Source: Sulfitobacter sp. JL08 (lineage in GTDB: Bacteria; Pseudomonadota; Alphaproteobacteria; Rhodobacterales; Rhodobacteraceae). Taken from it: a DNA stretch of 64,000 nucleotides. The translations under genes and the position numbers were made by a program. The notes beneath the pieces were generated by a model. That model saw only the letters and a list, made by a program, of their open reading frames with translations, was not told where the DNA came from and did no database searches. Shown here one piece after another: positions 8,358 to 16,979 of this stretch. Numbering within the stretch: position 1 is the first letter of the stretch; every line of letters begins with the position of its first letter. The stretch is from the NCBI RefSeq assembly GCF_003352045.1, contig NZ_CP025815.1, forward strand, positions 310,001-374,000. Reading direction: 5' to 3'.

Positions 8358-9488
8358 ATGACCACCGTTCAATCCCCAGAAATCGATGCACTGCGCAGCC
8401 AGTTGAAACAGCTGCGCCAGCACAAGGACGGCGTCCGCCAGACAATGGCGCCTGAATTCTATACCTCGCAGTCTTTCCATGACTTTGAGAGACAAGAGCT
8501 GTTCCACAAGGAATGGATTTGCGTGGGCAATGCGGGCGAGATACCTGAACCCGGAGATTACTTTACAACCGATATCGCGGACGAGCCGCTGATCATCGCG
8601 CGGCGCAAAGATGGCACAATCAACGCGCTTTCCAATGTCTGCCGCCACCGCGGAAACATGGTGGCCACTGGCAAAGGCAACAGGCGCAGCTTCGTGTGTG
8701 GCTATCACGCGTGGAGTTATGATCTGGATGGCGCGCTAAAAACCGCCCCTCTGATGAGCAAAGTCAAAGGGTTCGATCGCGCCTCATGCCGGCTCCACGG
8801 TTTCAGGACCGAAATCTGGAGCGGGTTCATTTTTGTCAATCTCGATGGATCGGCAGCGCCCCTCGGCCCACAGCTGACGTCGCTTGATACAATCCTGCAC
8901 AATTACCACAACGAAGAGCGCAACCTGTTGTTCACCGATGAAACGGAGTGGGCGACCAACTGGAAAAACCTGAACGAGAATTTCATCGAAGGCTATCACC
9001 TCTTTGCAACCCACCCCAAAACGCTGGAGCCAATGACCCCGACCCAGCTTTGCCGCAAGGTGCCAGGCCAAGAGGCCTGGACGGCCTACCGATCCTATTA
9101 TCACCCGGATTTTCCGCCCCGCGGGCCGTTTCACGTCGACATGACCGAAGACGAACAGCGCAACAGCGTCATGGGAAACATTTTTCCCTGTTTTGTATTT
9201 GGTGTCGCCGCAAACTATACGCTCTATCTTTGCCTCCGCCCTCGCGGGCCAGACAAGGTCGCCATCAGATGGGGCGTGCTGGGGTTCAAGACAGATCCTG
9301 CAGACCCGGAAGTTGTGAACTATGTCGAGCTGTGCAAGGAATTCAACGCGGAGGACCGCGAAAAGCTCGAGGTGCTTCAGCAGGCCCAGAAGACCCGCTA
9401 CGCCAGCCCTGGTTTTCTGGGACCCGACAATTTAGAGGGAACGATCTGGGACTTTCTTCAGTTTATGGCGCGGCAACTGGGAGAATGA
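8358..9488 (+). CDS. Rieske-type oxygenase, quaternary-amine group (CntA/GbcA-like)
   Basis: A 376-residue oxygenase alpha subunit. The Rieske [2Fe-2S] ligands are Cys95/His97 (CRHRGN) and Cys114/His117 (CGYHAW). The mononuclear iron site is in NWKNLNENFIEGYHLFATH, with His214 and His219. The residue bridging the two centres, Asp in naphthalene dioxygenase, is Glu211 here, a feature known from carnitine monooxygenase and glycine-betaine-type oxygenases. These enzymes hydroxylate and cleave a carbon-nitrogen bond in trimethylammonium substrates. The ATG at 8358 follows AAGG; GTG 8349 is a weaker alternative. The matching flavin/ferredoxin reductase is not in the window. It has its own copy of the cluster operator. 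Confidence 0.88.
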   Translation: MTTVQSPEIDALRSQLKQLRQHKDGVRQTMAPEFYTSQSFHDFERQELFHKEWICVGNAGEIPEPGDYFTTDIADEPLIIARRKDGTINALSNVCRHRGNMVATGKGNRRSFVCGYHAWSYDLDGALKTAPLMSKVKGFDRASCRLHGFRTEIWSGFIFVNLDGSAAPLGPQLTSLDTILHNYHNEERNLLFTDETEWATNWKNLNENFIEGYHLFATHPKTLEPMTPTQLCRKVPGQEAWTAYRSYYHPDFPPRGPFHVDMTEDEQRNSVMGNIFPCFVFGVAANYTLYLCLRPRGPDKVAIRWGVLGFKTDPADPEVVNYVELCKEFNAEDREKLEVLQQAQKTRYASPGFLGPDNLEGTIWDFLQFMARQLGE

Positions 9489-9999
9489 GCCCGCTTCATT
9501 CTGCAAATCCTCGGTAGCACCGTATATATTTTTGTGCGTTAGCGAGAGCTACGACGGCAAAAGGCTGCCTTGTCCGGCGTCTCGTTTGTTGCGACAAGCA
9601 GCCGGGAAAGACCAGTTCGAGATAAAATGAGATCGGCCCGCTTGAACTGCCGGTTCGGTATGATGTGCTGCAAAACCGCGATAGCCATGCCGCATGTGCG
9701 AGGAAATGCTGCGTCAGTAATGGCTGCAGGTGTACAAGGCCGGTTTGTCCCGCGTTGCAGTCATTAATGGACGACATAGCGAATGACCGCCTTGAGCCCA
9801 AAGCGACCGATGCTGCAGCACGCACGAACGGCCGCATACGTGCATCTATTCACGGATGTTCCGCTTCATAATTTCACAAAAATCCTTCACGCGCGTTTTG
9901 GGGAATGACTTTTTCAGCTGGAAAAACCGTGTAGACCTCGTCTTTACACTCACCATGCGGGCTTTCGCGGCTTAGCGCAAAGCACCGAACTCGCAGATG
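9489..9999. other. gene-free stretch between catabolic cluster and phosphodiesterase
   Basis: 511 bases with no convincing coding frame. The short frames on both strands have no recognisable domain. It contains the first copy of the dispersed ~75-bp repeat (9744-9820). No clear terminator for the Rieske gene was found. Confidence 0.6.
9744..9820 (+). repeat. dispersed intergenic repeat, copy 1
   Basis: Begins TTTGTCCCGCGTTGCAGTCA, continues with GCGAATGACCGCCTTGAGCC and ends near ATGCTGCAGCA. The central part (TTAATGGACGACATAG) is shared with copy 3 next to the IS30 element, while the 3' half matches copy 2 at 16.8 kb. TCATT and AATGA can pair across the centre. Confidence 0.7.
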
Positions 10000-10797
10000 T
10001 CAGAATGGGTTGGGACCTAGGCCTGCCTCGATCGGTATTCGTATCGAACGAAAGCCATTTTGCCAGTTGTGAAGCATAAAACCATCTTCCTGATCCATGA
10101 ATCCCACCGGGGCATCGGGTGTGGTGTCATAAGCAAAACAACTGCTCGGAGATGGGGACGAAAGGGCCGTTTTGCCGCCGATGGTTGCTATCATGGTGCT
10201 GTGGATGTGGCCGCATATAATGCGGATGTCTGCATTAAACCCTTGCAACAGTTTCGCCAGTGGTTTGTGGGCCTGAAGGCCAAGTGCATCCATGAAGGCG
10301 ATCCCGCTATCGAATGGCGGGTGGTGCAGAGCCAATAAAGTCGGTCGGGATTGGCCCTTTATCAGCGCCTGTTCCAGGAATACCAATGTGGTTTCGTCAA
10401 TCTCTCCTCCACCTTGGCTCTCAATCAGGGTGTCGAGGCCGATCACGTCGATATCGCCCAGCTGGATCTGCCAGTTCAGTTTGCCGGATCGGGGCAGATA
10501 GCTGTGTTCCGCAAAAGCGGCGCGCATAGGCGCACGCCTGTCGTGGTTGCCGGGGATCACAAACAGCGGCAATTGCAGCGGCGCCATGAGGGACTTGAAA
10601 TGGGCATAGCTTTCGGGGGCACCGTCGTCGGTCAAGTCTCCGGTGACCAGCACGGCATCGATCGACCCAAGTTGGGGTTTGATCTGTTTTATCCGTGAGA
10701 CCAGCTTGCGGAGTGAGGCGGCGGTATCAAGCTGACCTGATACAAGCCGTTCCGGACGAACGATGTGTGTGTCTGTGATTTGTAGAATTGTCGTCAC
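10000..10797 (-). CDS. calcineurin-like phosphodiesterase (GpdQ/class III type)
   Basis: A 265-residue cytosolic binuclear metallophosphoesterase. The metal ligands are visible in order: DTH (Asp9, His11), GD (Asp54), GNHD (Asn84, His85), the HHPP histidine and GHIHS. This matches GpdQ-type glycerophosphodiesterases and class III cyclic-nucleotide phosphodiesterases. The start overlaps the stop of the permease gene by 4 bases, so it is the last gene of the ABC operon. Context argues for hydrolysis of an imported phosphodiester rather than cAMP signalling, but this is inference. Confidence 0.85.
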   Translation of the reverse strand: MTTILQITDTHIVRPERLVSGQLDTAASLRKLVSRIKQIKPQLGSIDAVLVTGDLTDDGAPESYAHFKSLMAPLQLPLFVIPGNHDRRAPMRAAFAEHSYLPRSGKLNWQIQLGDIDVIGLDTLIESQGGGEIDETTLVFLEQALIKGQSRPTLLALHHPPFDSGIAFMDALGLQAHKPLAKLLQGFNADIRIICGHIHSTMIATIGGKTALSSPSPSSCFAYDTTPDAPVGFMDQEDGFMLHNWQNGFRSIRIPIEAGLGPNPF

Positions 10798-11603
10798 TTG
10801 ATCCCCGCCCGCAGGAAGGCCTGAACAAACTGACGCTGGAACAGCAGGAAGGCAATAAGCAGCGGAGCCACCGACATCAGTGTCGCGGCTGAGATCACGC
10901 TGATGTCCACGCCGTTCTCAGGTGCGCCAAAGATCGACAGACCTACGGTCAAGGGCCGTGTATCGGGTGAATTTGTCACAATGAGAGGCCACAAGAAATT
11001 GTTCCAATGCGTCGAAACCGAGACCAGCGCATAGGCCAGATAAGTGGGTTTGGCCAAAGGTACGTAGACGCGCCAGAGGATGCCCAAGAGGCCGCAGCCT
11101 TCGATACGGGCGGCCTCGTGCAACTCAATCGGGACGGATTTGAACGACTGGCGCATCAGGAAGATGCCAAAGGCGCTGGCCATATAAGGCATGCCGACGC
11201 CGAGGATGGTGTCAAACATCCCAAGGCGCGAGACCATCGCGTAGTTTTCGACAATCAGCACTTCGGGCAGGATAAAGAGCTGCATCAGCACCAGAATGAA
11301 GACAAAGTTCTTGCCAGGAAACTCCAGTTTGGCAAAGGCAAAGCCCGCCAGCGTGGTCAGGATGAACTGCCCGATCAGCACCACCGTCACCAGCATGAAG
11401 GTGTTGAGGAAATACCGCAGCCATGGCGCCCCGTCCCAGGCGGTGCGAAAGTTATCCAGTGTCCAGGGTGACAGAAGGTTGAAGTTCACCGCGTCCGACG
11501 TGGAGTGAAACGCCGCCCAGAAGGCGAACATCAGCGGTGATATCCAGATCACCGCCAACAGGATTGCCGCGCCGGGCTCCACATATCTCAGCATCGCGTT
11601 CAT
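10794..11603 (-). CDS. ABC transporter permease, MalG/UgpE type
   Basis: A 269-residue inner-membrane permease with about six hydrophobic segments. The EAA cytoplasmic loop is visible as ELHEAARIEGCGLLGILWRVYVPLAKP, which docks onto the ATPase. It is coupled by 4-base overlaps to the preceding permease gene and to the phosphodiesterase gene. With the genes upstream it forms a CUT1-type importer (sugar or glycerol-phosphate family); the exact substrate is not fixed by the sequence. Confidence 0.9.
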   Translation of the reverse strand: MNAMLRYVEPGAAILLAVIWISPLMFAFWAAFHSTSDAVNFNLLSPWTLDNFRTAWDGAPWLRYFLNTFMLVTVVLIGQFILTTLAGFAFAKLEFPGKNFVFILVLMQLFILPEVLIVENYAMVSRLGMFDTILGVGMPYMASAFGIFLMRQSFKSVPIELHEAARIEGCGLLGILWRVYVPLAKPTYLAYALVSVSTHWNNFLWPLIVTNSPDTRPLTVGLSIFGAPENGVDISVISAATLMSVAPLLIAFLLFQRQFVQAFLRAGIK

Positions 11604-12493
11604 TGGTAATGCGTCCGGCGATCAAGATAGAAGAACTGGATCGCGGCCACGATGCACAGCACGGCCAGCACAAGGATGGTCATCGCGGCGGCATGGGGTG
11701 CATCAAAGAAGGCAAAGGCCATTTCCCAGATGTAGTAGAGGATCAGCTTGGACGCATCCGAAGGGCCGCCCTTGGTCAGGATAAACAAATGGTCGATCAG
11801 TTTGACCGAATTGATCATCGCGTTGACCATAATGAACAGTGTCGTCGGCATCAACAGGGGCAGCACGATCCGGCGCGTGTAGGTCCAGCGGCTGCAGCCT
11901 TCGATATCAGCGGCTTCCTTCAGATCCTCGGGGATGGTCTGCAAGGCGGCAAGGTAGAAGATCATGAAAAACCCCGCCTCTTTCCAGATGGTCACGATGA
12001 TGATCGCCCATAGCGCTGTTTCCGGTTGGCCCAGCCAGTTTACCGAGGGCAGGCCGAACAGTGATCCGATCTGATCCAGCACGCCCAGTCCCGGCGTGTA
12101 AAAGAACAGCCACAGGTTGGCCGCAGCGATCATCGGCAGAACAGTGGGCGTGAAATAGGCCGTGCGCACAAAGCCGCGAGCGGGGATTTTGGAGTTGGCC
12201 CAAAGCGCCATGGCAAGCGCTATGGCAATCGACACAGGGATGGTGATGGCCGCATAGAAGAGGTTGTTTTTGACCACGATCCAGAAAGTCGGGTCGGCAA
12301 ACAGGTCCGCATAATTCTCGGTACCGATAAATTCGGATGGCTTGCGGCGCGTGTTTTTGGAAAACAGGCTGGAAATGAACGTGGCAATCGACGGGTAAAA
12401 CGCAAACAGCGACAGCAGCACAGCCGCAGGCGACAACAACAGCCAGCCATAAATGGCCTGGCGGCGGCGCTCTAGGTTGACGTGTTGGCTCAT
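11600..12493 (-). CDS. ABC transporter permease, MalF/UgpA type
   Basis: A 297-residue permease with six or so membrane segments and an EAA loop, PEDLKEAADIEGCSRWTYTRRIVLPLLMP. It starts 56 bases after the binding-protein stop, across a strong hairpin, and overlaps the second permease gene by 4 bases. It is the partner of the MalG-type permease in a heterodimeric channel. Confidence 0.9.
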   Translation of the reverse strand: MSQHVNLERRRQAIYGWLLLSPAAVLLSLFAFYPSIATFISSLFSKNTRRKPSEFIGTENYADLFADPTFWIVVKNNLFYAAITIPVSIAIALAMALWANSKIPARGFVRTAYFTPTVLPMIAAANLWLFFYTPGLGVLDQIGSLFGLPSVNWLGQPETALWAIIIVTIWKEAGFFMIFYLAALQTIPEDLKEAADIEGCSRWTYTRRIVLPLLMPTTLFIMVNAMINSVKLIDHLFILTKGGPSDASKLILYYIWEMAFAFFDAPHAAAMTILVLAVLCIVAAIQFFYLDRRTHYQ

Positions 12494-12513
12494 AGGGTGG
12501 TCCTTACCGAAAT

Positions 12514-12541
12514 CCGGCCCCGCAAGGATCTGCGGGGCCGG
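12514..12541 (-). terminator. intercistronic hairpin after the binding-protein gene
   Basis: An 11-bp perfect stem, CCGGCCCCGCA paired with TGCGGGGCCGG, around a 6-base loop. It lies between the binding-protein gene and the first permease gene. There is no good U-run, so it is more likely a partial terminator or 3'-end stabiliser that makes the binding protein more abundant than the permeases. Confidence 0.6.
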
Positions 12542-12549
12542 TCATTTGT

Positions 12550-13803
12550 TCAGCGGTAGGCTTTCAGCAACCGGTCCGCGGCAGCCTGTGCTTCACCCAA
12601 GGCCTCGGCAGGCTCTTTCGCGCCGGTCAGCGCCGATTGGATGGCGTTGTTCAGACCATCGCGCACACGGGCTGTCTCAAAGGTCGAAAACTCAGCCACA
12701 GCATTTTCCAGCTGGTTGCGTGCGACCAACGCCGGGGGAAATTCCTGCGTATAGGCTTTCAGCGCATCGGTCTCATAGGCGGCGGGCGATACACCCATGT
12801 AGCCTGTTGCAATAGACCATTCTGCCGCTTGCTCGGGCGCTGTCATGAACTGGATCAGCTTCAATGCCGCAGCCTGCTCTTCTGGTGTGGTGTCCTTGAA
12901 CACATAGAAATTGCCGCCCCCTGTGGGCGAGCCCTTGCGCACATTGGCAGGCAGTTCGGCCACGCCGAAATCAAAGCTGGCGTTGTTCTTCACGGCCGTC
13001 AGGTTGCCGGTCGAGTGCCACATCATCGCGGTTTGCCCTTCCAGGAAGGCCTGACGCAGGGTGCCCCATTCAACCGTGCCGGTGGGCATGATGCCGTGTT
13101 CGGCCGACAGGGATTTCCAGAACTCCAGCGTGTCCACAACCGCCTGATCATCAAACGCAGTGGTCAGGCCATCATCGGACATCACCTCCTTGCCGTTCTG
13201 AATGGCCAGCGCCTGGAACATCCAATAGGGATAGCCCGTCGACGGGATCATCAGACCATAAGTGTCATCCTTGGTCAGGGCCTTGCCCATCTCGATCATC
13301 TCATCCCATGTGCTGGGTGGGCTTTCTGGGTCCAGCCCCGCCTCGCGGAACATGTCCTTGTTGTAGTAAGCCACGATGGTCGAGCGCTGGAACGGAATGC
13401 CCCATGTTTTGCCTTCAATTTTACCGTTGGCCATCAGGGCGGGGTAAAAGCTGTCCAGCCATGCAGCATCGTCGGTCAGATCGTCAAACGGCAGGATCAG
13501 GTCCTGCTCGATCAGGTCATAGGCATCGATTGAGAACATGACAGCCAGTTGTGCAGGTTCACCGGAATTCAGCGCCGACAAGGCCCGCACGCGGGTGTCA
13601 TCGTAGTTACCCGAATAGATCGCATTGACCTTGATATCAGGGTTTTCCGCTTCGAAATCGGCTACGATACCGTCAACTACTTCGGTCAAGGCGCCGCCCA
13701 CAGCGATGGGGTAGTACATGGTCAGTTCTGTTTCAGCGGCGGCAGGCAAGGCCATCCCCGCAACCAAGGCCGTGGAAAGGCCCAGAGTTCTTAGATGTTT
13801 CAT
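12550..13803 (-). CDS. ABC transporter substrate-binding protein, family 1 (UgpB-like)
   Basis: A 417-residue periplasmic binding protein with a Sec signal peptide (cleavage likely after ALPAAA). The mature part starts ETELTMYYPIAVGGALTEVVD and contains FEAENPDIKVNAIYSGNYDDT, typical of SBP_bac_1 and UgpB-like receptors. It lies between the ATPase and permease genes. The UgpB resemblance, the GlpR-like repressor and the phosphodiesterase suggest glycerol-3-phosphate or a glycerophosphodiester as ligand, without direct proof. Confidence 0.88.
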   Translation of the reverse strand: MKHLRTLGLSTALVAGMALPAAAETELTMYYPIAVGGALTEVVDGIVADFEAENPDIKVNAIYSGNYDDTRVRALSALNSGEPAQLAVMFSIDAYDLIEQDLILPFDDLTDDAAWLDSFYPALMANGKIEGKTWGIPFQRSTIVAYYNKDMFREAGLDPESPPSTWDEMIEMGKALTKDDTYGLMIPSTGYPYWMFQALAIQNGKEVMSDDGLTTAFDDQAVVDTLEFWKSLSAEHGIMPTGTVEWGTLRQAFLEGQTAMMWHSTGNLTAVKNNASFDFGVAELPANVRKGSPTGGGNFYVFKDTTPEEQAAALKLIQFMTAPEQAAEWSIATGYMGVSPAAYETDALKAYTQEFPPALVARNQLENAVAEFSTFETARVRDGLNNAIQSALTGAKEPAEALGEAQAAADRLLKAYR

Positions 13804-13840
13804 TTTAAGTCTCCCTTATGGTGTGGTGTCGTTGGGCGAT

Positions 13841-14863
13841 TTACATCTCTGCTATGCGATCGCCTTCTTGATTGAATTTGTGCAGTTTCGCGATGTCGAA
13901 CGCGATGTCGACGGTGACGCCTTCATCGATCAACGACAGGCCGGGCTGTAGGACGCTCAGGCCCGTTGTGCCCTCGTGGCTCAGCCCAATGAGCGTTTCA
14001 GACCCCAGGAACTCGGCCTCGCTGACCGTGCAACTGAGCAGCCCTTTGCCGGTCTCCACAATCGCCACATGTTCGGCGCGCACGCCCAGCGTCAGGTCTT
14101 TGTCAAATCCGGCAAGCACCGAAGACTGGATCAACGCCATCGGCGGCGCGCCCACAAACTCGGCCACAAAGGTGTTGGCCGGTCGGTTATAGAGATCATC
14201 AGGCGATCCAACCTGTTGAATACGTCCATCTTTCATCAGAACGACCTTATCTGCCATGCTCATGGCCTCGGTCTGATCATGGGTGACGTATACGACAGTA
14301 ATACCAAGATCACGTTGCAGTTTTTTGATATCTTTGCGCACGGAATTGCGCAGCTTGGCGTCCAGATTGGACAGAGGTTCATCCATCAAGCACAGCTTTT
14401 GACCGGCCACAATCGCGCGGGCCAATGCAACCCGCTGGCGTTGTCCGCCTGACAGCTCACCTGGTTTGCGATTTTCCAGACCGGTCAGCCCGGTGATTTC
14501 CAACGCGCGCTTCATCTTCTCGGCACGCTCAGTCTTGGGAACGCGGCGAACCTTGAGGCCGAAGATGACGTTTTCCGCCACCGACAAATGCGGGAACAAG
14601 GCGTAGGACTGAAACACCATCGACAGGTTGCGATCCGACGCGGCCGAGGTGGTCACGTCACGACCATCAATCAGGATCTGGCCTTCGTCCGGGATCTCCA
14701 GCCCTGCGAGCAGGCGCAGCGATGTGGACTTGCCACAGCCCGAAGGACCCAGCAGCGCCACGAACGACCCCTCTTCGATGTCGAGTGAAATATCCTCGAC
14801 CCCAAGCTGCCCGTTCCAACGCTTCGCAACATCCTTGAGACTGACAAAGGGCGCGCCCGTCAT
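13841..14863 (-). CDS. ABC transporter ATP-binding protein, MalK/UgpC type
   Basis: A 340-residue ATPase. It has Walker A GPSGCGKST, signature LSGGQRQR, Walker B LCLMDEPLSNLD and the switch histidine in VTHDQ, followed by a C-terminal OB-type (TOBE) domain of about 100 residues (LGVRAEHVAI). This length and domain plan is that of MalK/UgpC ATPases. Its start overlaps the stop of the DeoR gene by 4 bases, and the binding-protein gene follows. Confidence 0.92.
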   Translation of the reverse strand: MTGAPFVSLKDVAKRWNGQLGVEDISLDIEEGSFVALLGPSGCGKSTSLRLLAGLEIPDEGQILIDGRDVTTSAASDRNLSMVFQSYALFPHLSVAENVIFGLKVRRVPKTERAEKMKRALEITGLTGLENRKPGELSGGQRQRVALARAIVAGQKLCLMDEPLSNLDAKLRNSVRKDIKKLQRDLGITVVYVTHDQTEAMSMADKVVLMKDGRIQQVGSPDDLYNRPANTFVAEFVGAPPMALIQSSVLAGFDKDLTLGVRAEHVAIVETGKGLLSCTVSEAEFLGSETLIGLSHEGTTGLSVLQPGLSLIDEGVTVDIAFDIAKLHKFNQEGDRIAEM

Positions 14864-15639
14864 GCGATTTCTCTTTCTGACAGGATCACCCGGTCGCCGA
14901 TGTCTTTGATGAGAGAGCTAAAGGCTGCGCTAGGCTCCCGGTCCAGAATGATGTGATCCATGTCACGAATGTTCTCCCCGGCGGCAGGGGCAAGGCGACC
15001 AAACTTGGACTGATCCAGCACGAGCACGGAAACCTGAGAGTTCTCCCTGATGCGTTGACGAGCCGAGACCTCTGCGGTGTGGAATTCGAGAAGGCTGCCA
15101 TCCTCTTCGACGCCCGCGACACCGAAAATGCCAAACTCGGCGCGGTAACGGCCGAAGAATTCGCCCACCTCATCGCCCAGAATATCACGGTCAGGCAGAC
15201 GCAGCTCACCCCCCGGCAGAATGATCCGATTGGATGTTTCATCGCTGAGCGCCATGGCGGCACTGAGGTTATTTGTGATCACCGTCAGTTTCGTACGGCG
15301 ACGCAATGCCCGCGCGACACTCAGCGGGGTTGAGCCGATGGAAATAAAGATCGTCGCCCCATCCGGGATTAATTCGGCAGCGGCTTCTCCGATGGCCTGT
15401 TTGCCCATTGGGTTTGTGGCCGTCCGTTGATCGAAAGGTGTGTTGAGGTGCTGTGCATCCAGTTCGATCCGGCCATGGCGACGGCGTAATGCGTCGCCTT
15501 CACAAAGCAGATCAATATCGCGGCGGATGGTTTGCATAGAAACGCCCAGCGTTTCCGCCAGCGCGCCAACGCTCATCACGCCGCGTTCCTGTACCAGTCC
15601 CAGAATGCTGTCGTGGCGCTTTCGAACTTTTTCAGACAT
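14860..15639 (-). CDS. DeoR family repressor (GlpR-like)
   Basis: A 259-residue regulator with the DeoR N-terminal HTH (ERGVMSVGALAETLGVSMQT IRRDI, then a RRRHG wing) and a C-terminal sugar-phosphate sensor domain with IGSTPLSVARAL and the DLVTNN-like VITNNLSAA. It is the first gene of the transporter operon and is divergent from the HAD gene. Two inverted copies of AAAACAACAAAAC in the divergent gap are its probable operators. DeoR regulators normally release DNA when a phosphorylated sugar or polyol binds. Confidence 0.9.
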   Translation of the reverse strand: MSEKVRKRHDSILGLVQERGVMSVGALAETLGVSMQTIRRDIDLLCEGDALRRRHGRIELDAQHLNTPFDQRTATNPMGKQAIGEAAAELIPDGATIFISIGSTPLSVARALRRRTKLTVITNNLSAAMALSDETSNRIILPGGELRLPDRDILGDEVGEFFGRYRAEFGIFGVAGVEEDGSLLEFHTAEVSARQRIRENSQVSVLVLDQSKFGRLAPAAGENIRDMDHIILDREPSAAFSSLIKDIGDRVILSEREIA

Positions 15640-15688
15640 CGACCCTCCCCGATAGAATCGTCTTCAAGGCTAGAAGGGAAATAGCAAC

Positions 15689-15773
15689 AAAACAACAAAA
15701 CTTTGTGACAAACAGTCATTCTAACCTCAGACCTCACTGTACATACCTGAGATTGACACTGTTTTGTTGTTTT
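15689..15773. promoter_or_regulatory. paired DeoR-type operator half-sites
   Basis: AAAACAACAAAAC at 15689-15701 and its exact reverse complement GTTTTGTTGTTTT at 15761-15773, with 59 bases between. Centre-to-centre distance is 72 bases, about seven helical turns, which fits one regulator bridging both sites over the two divergent promoters. Confidence 0.7.
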
Positions 15774-15864
15774 AAGCGTTTTCGACTTTCCATTTTGCGC
15801 GCTCTGGTTACAGTATCAATTGCGGTGCCGCCGGGTGTCGTTCAACGTGAGGGCGGCGCTGAAA

Positions 15865-16749
15865 ATGCAAACAGCACCAGCGATTTTTGACAGGTACGAG
15901 GAAGTGCGCCCACGCTTTCCCTCGGCCCCAACGCGCAGTCAGACTAAAGAGATATCGTCTCTTATGGATATCGCCGATCAGGCATCGGCATTTGTGTTTG
16001 ATGCCTTTGGTGTTTTGAACGTGGGCGAAACCCTGATCGAAGGGGCCGACCGACGGTTAGAGCAATTGCGGGCGCTGGAGTGTCAGATACGCATTTTGAC
16101 CAACGCGGCAAGCTATGATCGGCAGGGCGCTGTCGCCAAGTTTCAGAAACTGGGCATATCGGTCTTGGCTGATGAAATAATCACCAGCCGTGACGCGACG
16201 CTCAATTGCCTGACCCCGGGCACATGGGGTGTTATCGCCGCACCCGAAGACAACATGACCGACATCCCTTATGAGGTTCTGCGCCTTGGGGATGATCCGG
16301 ACATTTATGATCAGGTCAGCGGGTTCTTGTTTCTGTCTTCGAGCGGCTGGACAAATGCCCGGCAGGCACTTCTCGAAACGACATTGTTGAAACGCGACCG
16401 ACCGGTGCTCATTGCAAACGCTGATCTGGTGGCTCCACGCGATGATGGGTTTTCGCTTGAGCCGGGGCATTTCGGCCACCTACTTGTGGACCGTGGTCTG
16501 ACGCAGGTGCGTTTTTTTGGGAAACCCTTTCCTGAAGTGTATCAATTGGTCGAAAGGTCGTTGCCTGGCGTTCCCGCAGACCGTGTCATCATGTGCGGTG
16601 ACACGCTTCACACCGATATACTCGGGGCGATCGCACGAGGATGGCGGGCCGTACTTGTCACGCAAGATGGGCTTTTTGCAGGCTACGACACAGATGAGTT
16701 TTGTGCGAAGTCGAGGTTGGCGCCTTGTTGGCACCTCGCCAGAATTTAG
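15865..16749 (+). CDS. HAD superfamily class IIA hydrolase-like protein
   Basis: A 294-residue HAD protein. The start at 15865 follows GTGAGGG; ATG 15964 is a shorter alternative, but RYEEVRPRFPS upstream of it looks conserved in such proteins. Motif I is FVFDAFGVLN: the nucleophile Asp46 is present, but the second Asp of the usual DxD is Phe48. Motif II is LTNAAS, and the C-terminal acidic motif is MCGDTLHTDILGA. The cap layout is NagD-like. It is divergent from the DeoR operon and likely co-regulated, so a role in dephosphorylating the imported compound is plausible, though loss of the second Asp makes catalysis uncertain. Confidence 0.82.
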   Translation: MQTAPAIFDRYEEVRPRFPSAPTRSQTKEISSLMDIADQASAFVFDAFGVLNVGETLIEGADRRLEQLRALECQIRILTNAASYDRQGAVAKFQKLGISVLADEIITSRDATLNCLTPGTWGVIAAPEDNMTDIPYEVLRLGDDPDIYDQVSGFLFLSSSGWTNARQALLETTLLKRDRPVLIANADLVAPRDDGFSLEPGHFGHLLVDRGLTQVRFFGKPFPEVYQLVERSLPGVPADRVIMCGDTLHTDILGAIARGWRAVLVTQDGLFAGYDTDEFCAKSRLAPCWHLARI

Positions 16750-16809
16750 AAGGGCTCTGAATTTCGGCCCAAAAGTCGACATTACCTTGAACAGTTTCAA
16801 CGACTGCTT

Positions 16810-16883
16810 CGTCCCTGCGGTGCAGTCATTGGTGCAGACGGCGGCGAATGACTGCCTTGAGCCCAACTATCGAATGCTGCAGC
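16810..16883 (+). repeat. dispersed intergenic repeat, copy 2
   Basis: Starts CGTCCCTGCGGTGCAGTCAT and includes GGCGGCGAATGACTGCCTTG. CAGTCATT (16823-16830) and AATGACTG (16847-16854) form a perfect 8-bp stem in this copy. It lies directly after the HAD gene. Confidence 0.7.
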
Positions 16884-16979
16884 CCACACCGATGTCTACA
16901 ATGCCAACAAAAGCTGCCGGTTAAATAAGCGGGTACTCTGCTATTTTGATACAAAGACATATTCAGAGTTGGTATGGGC

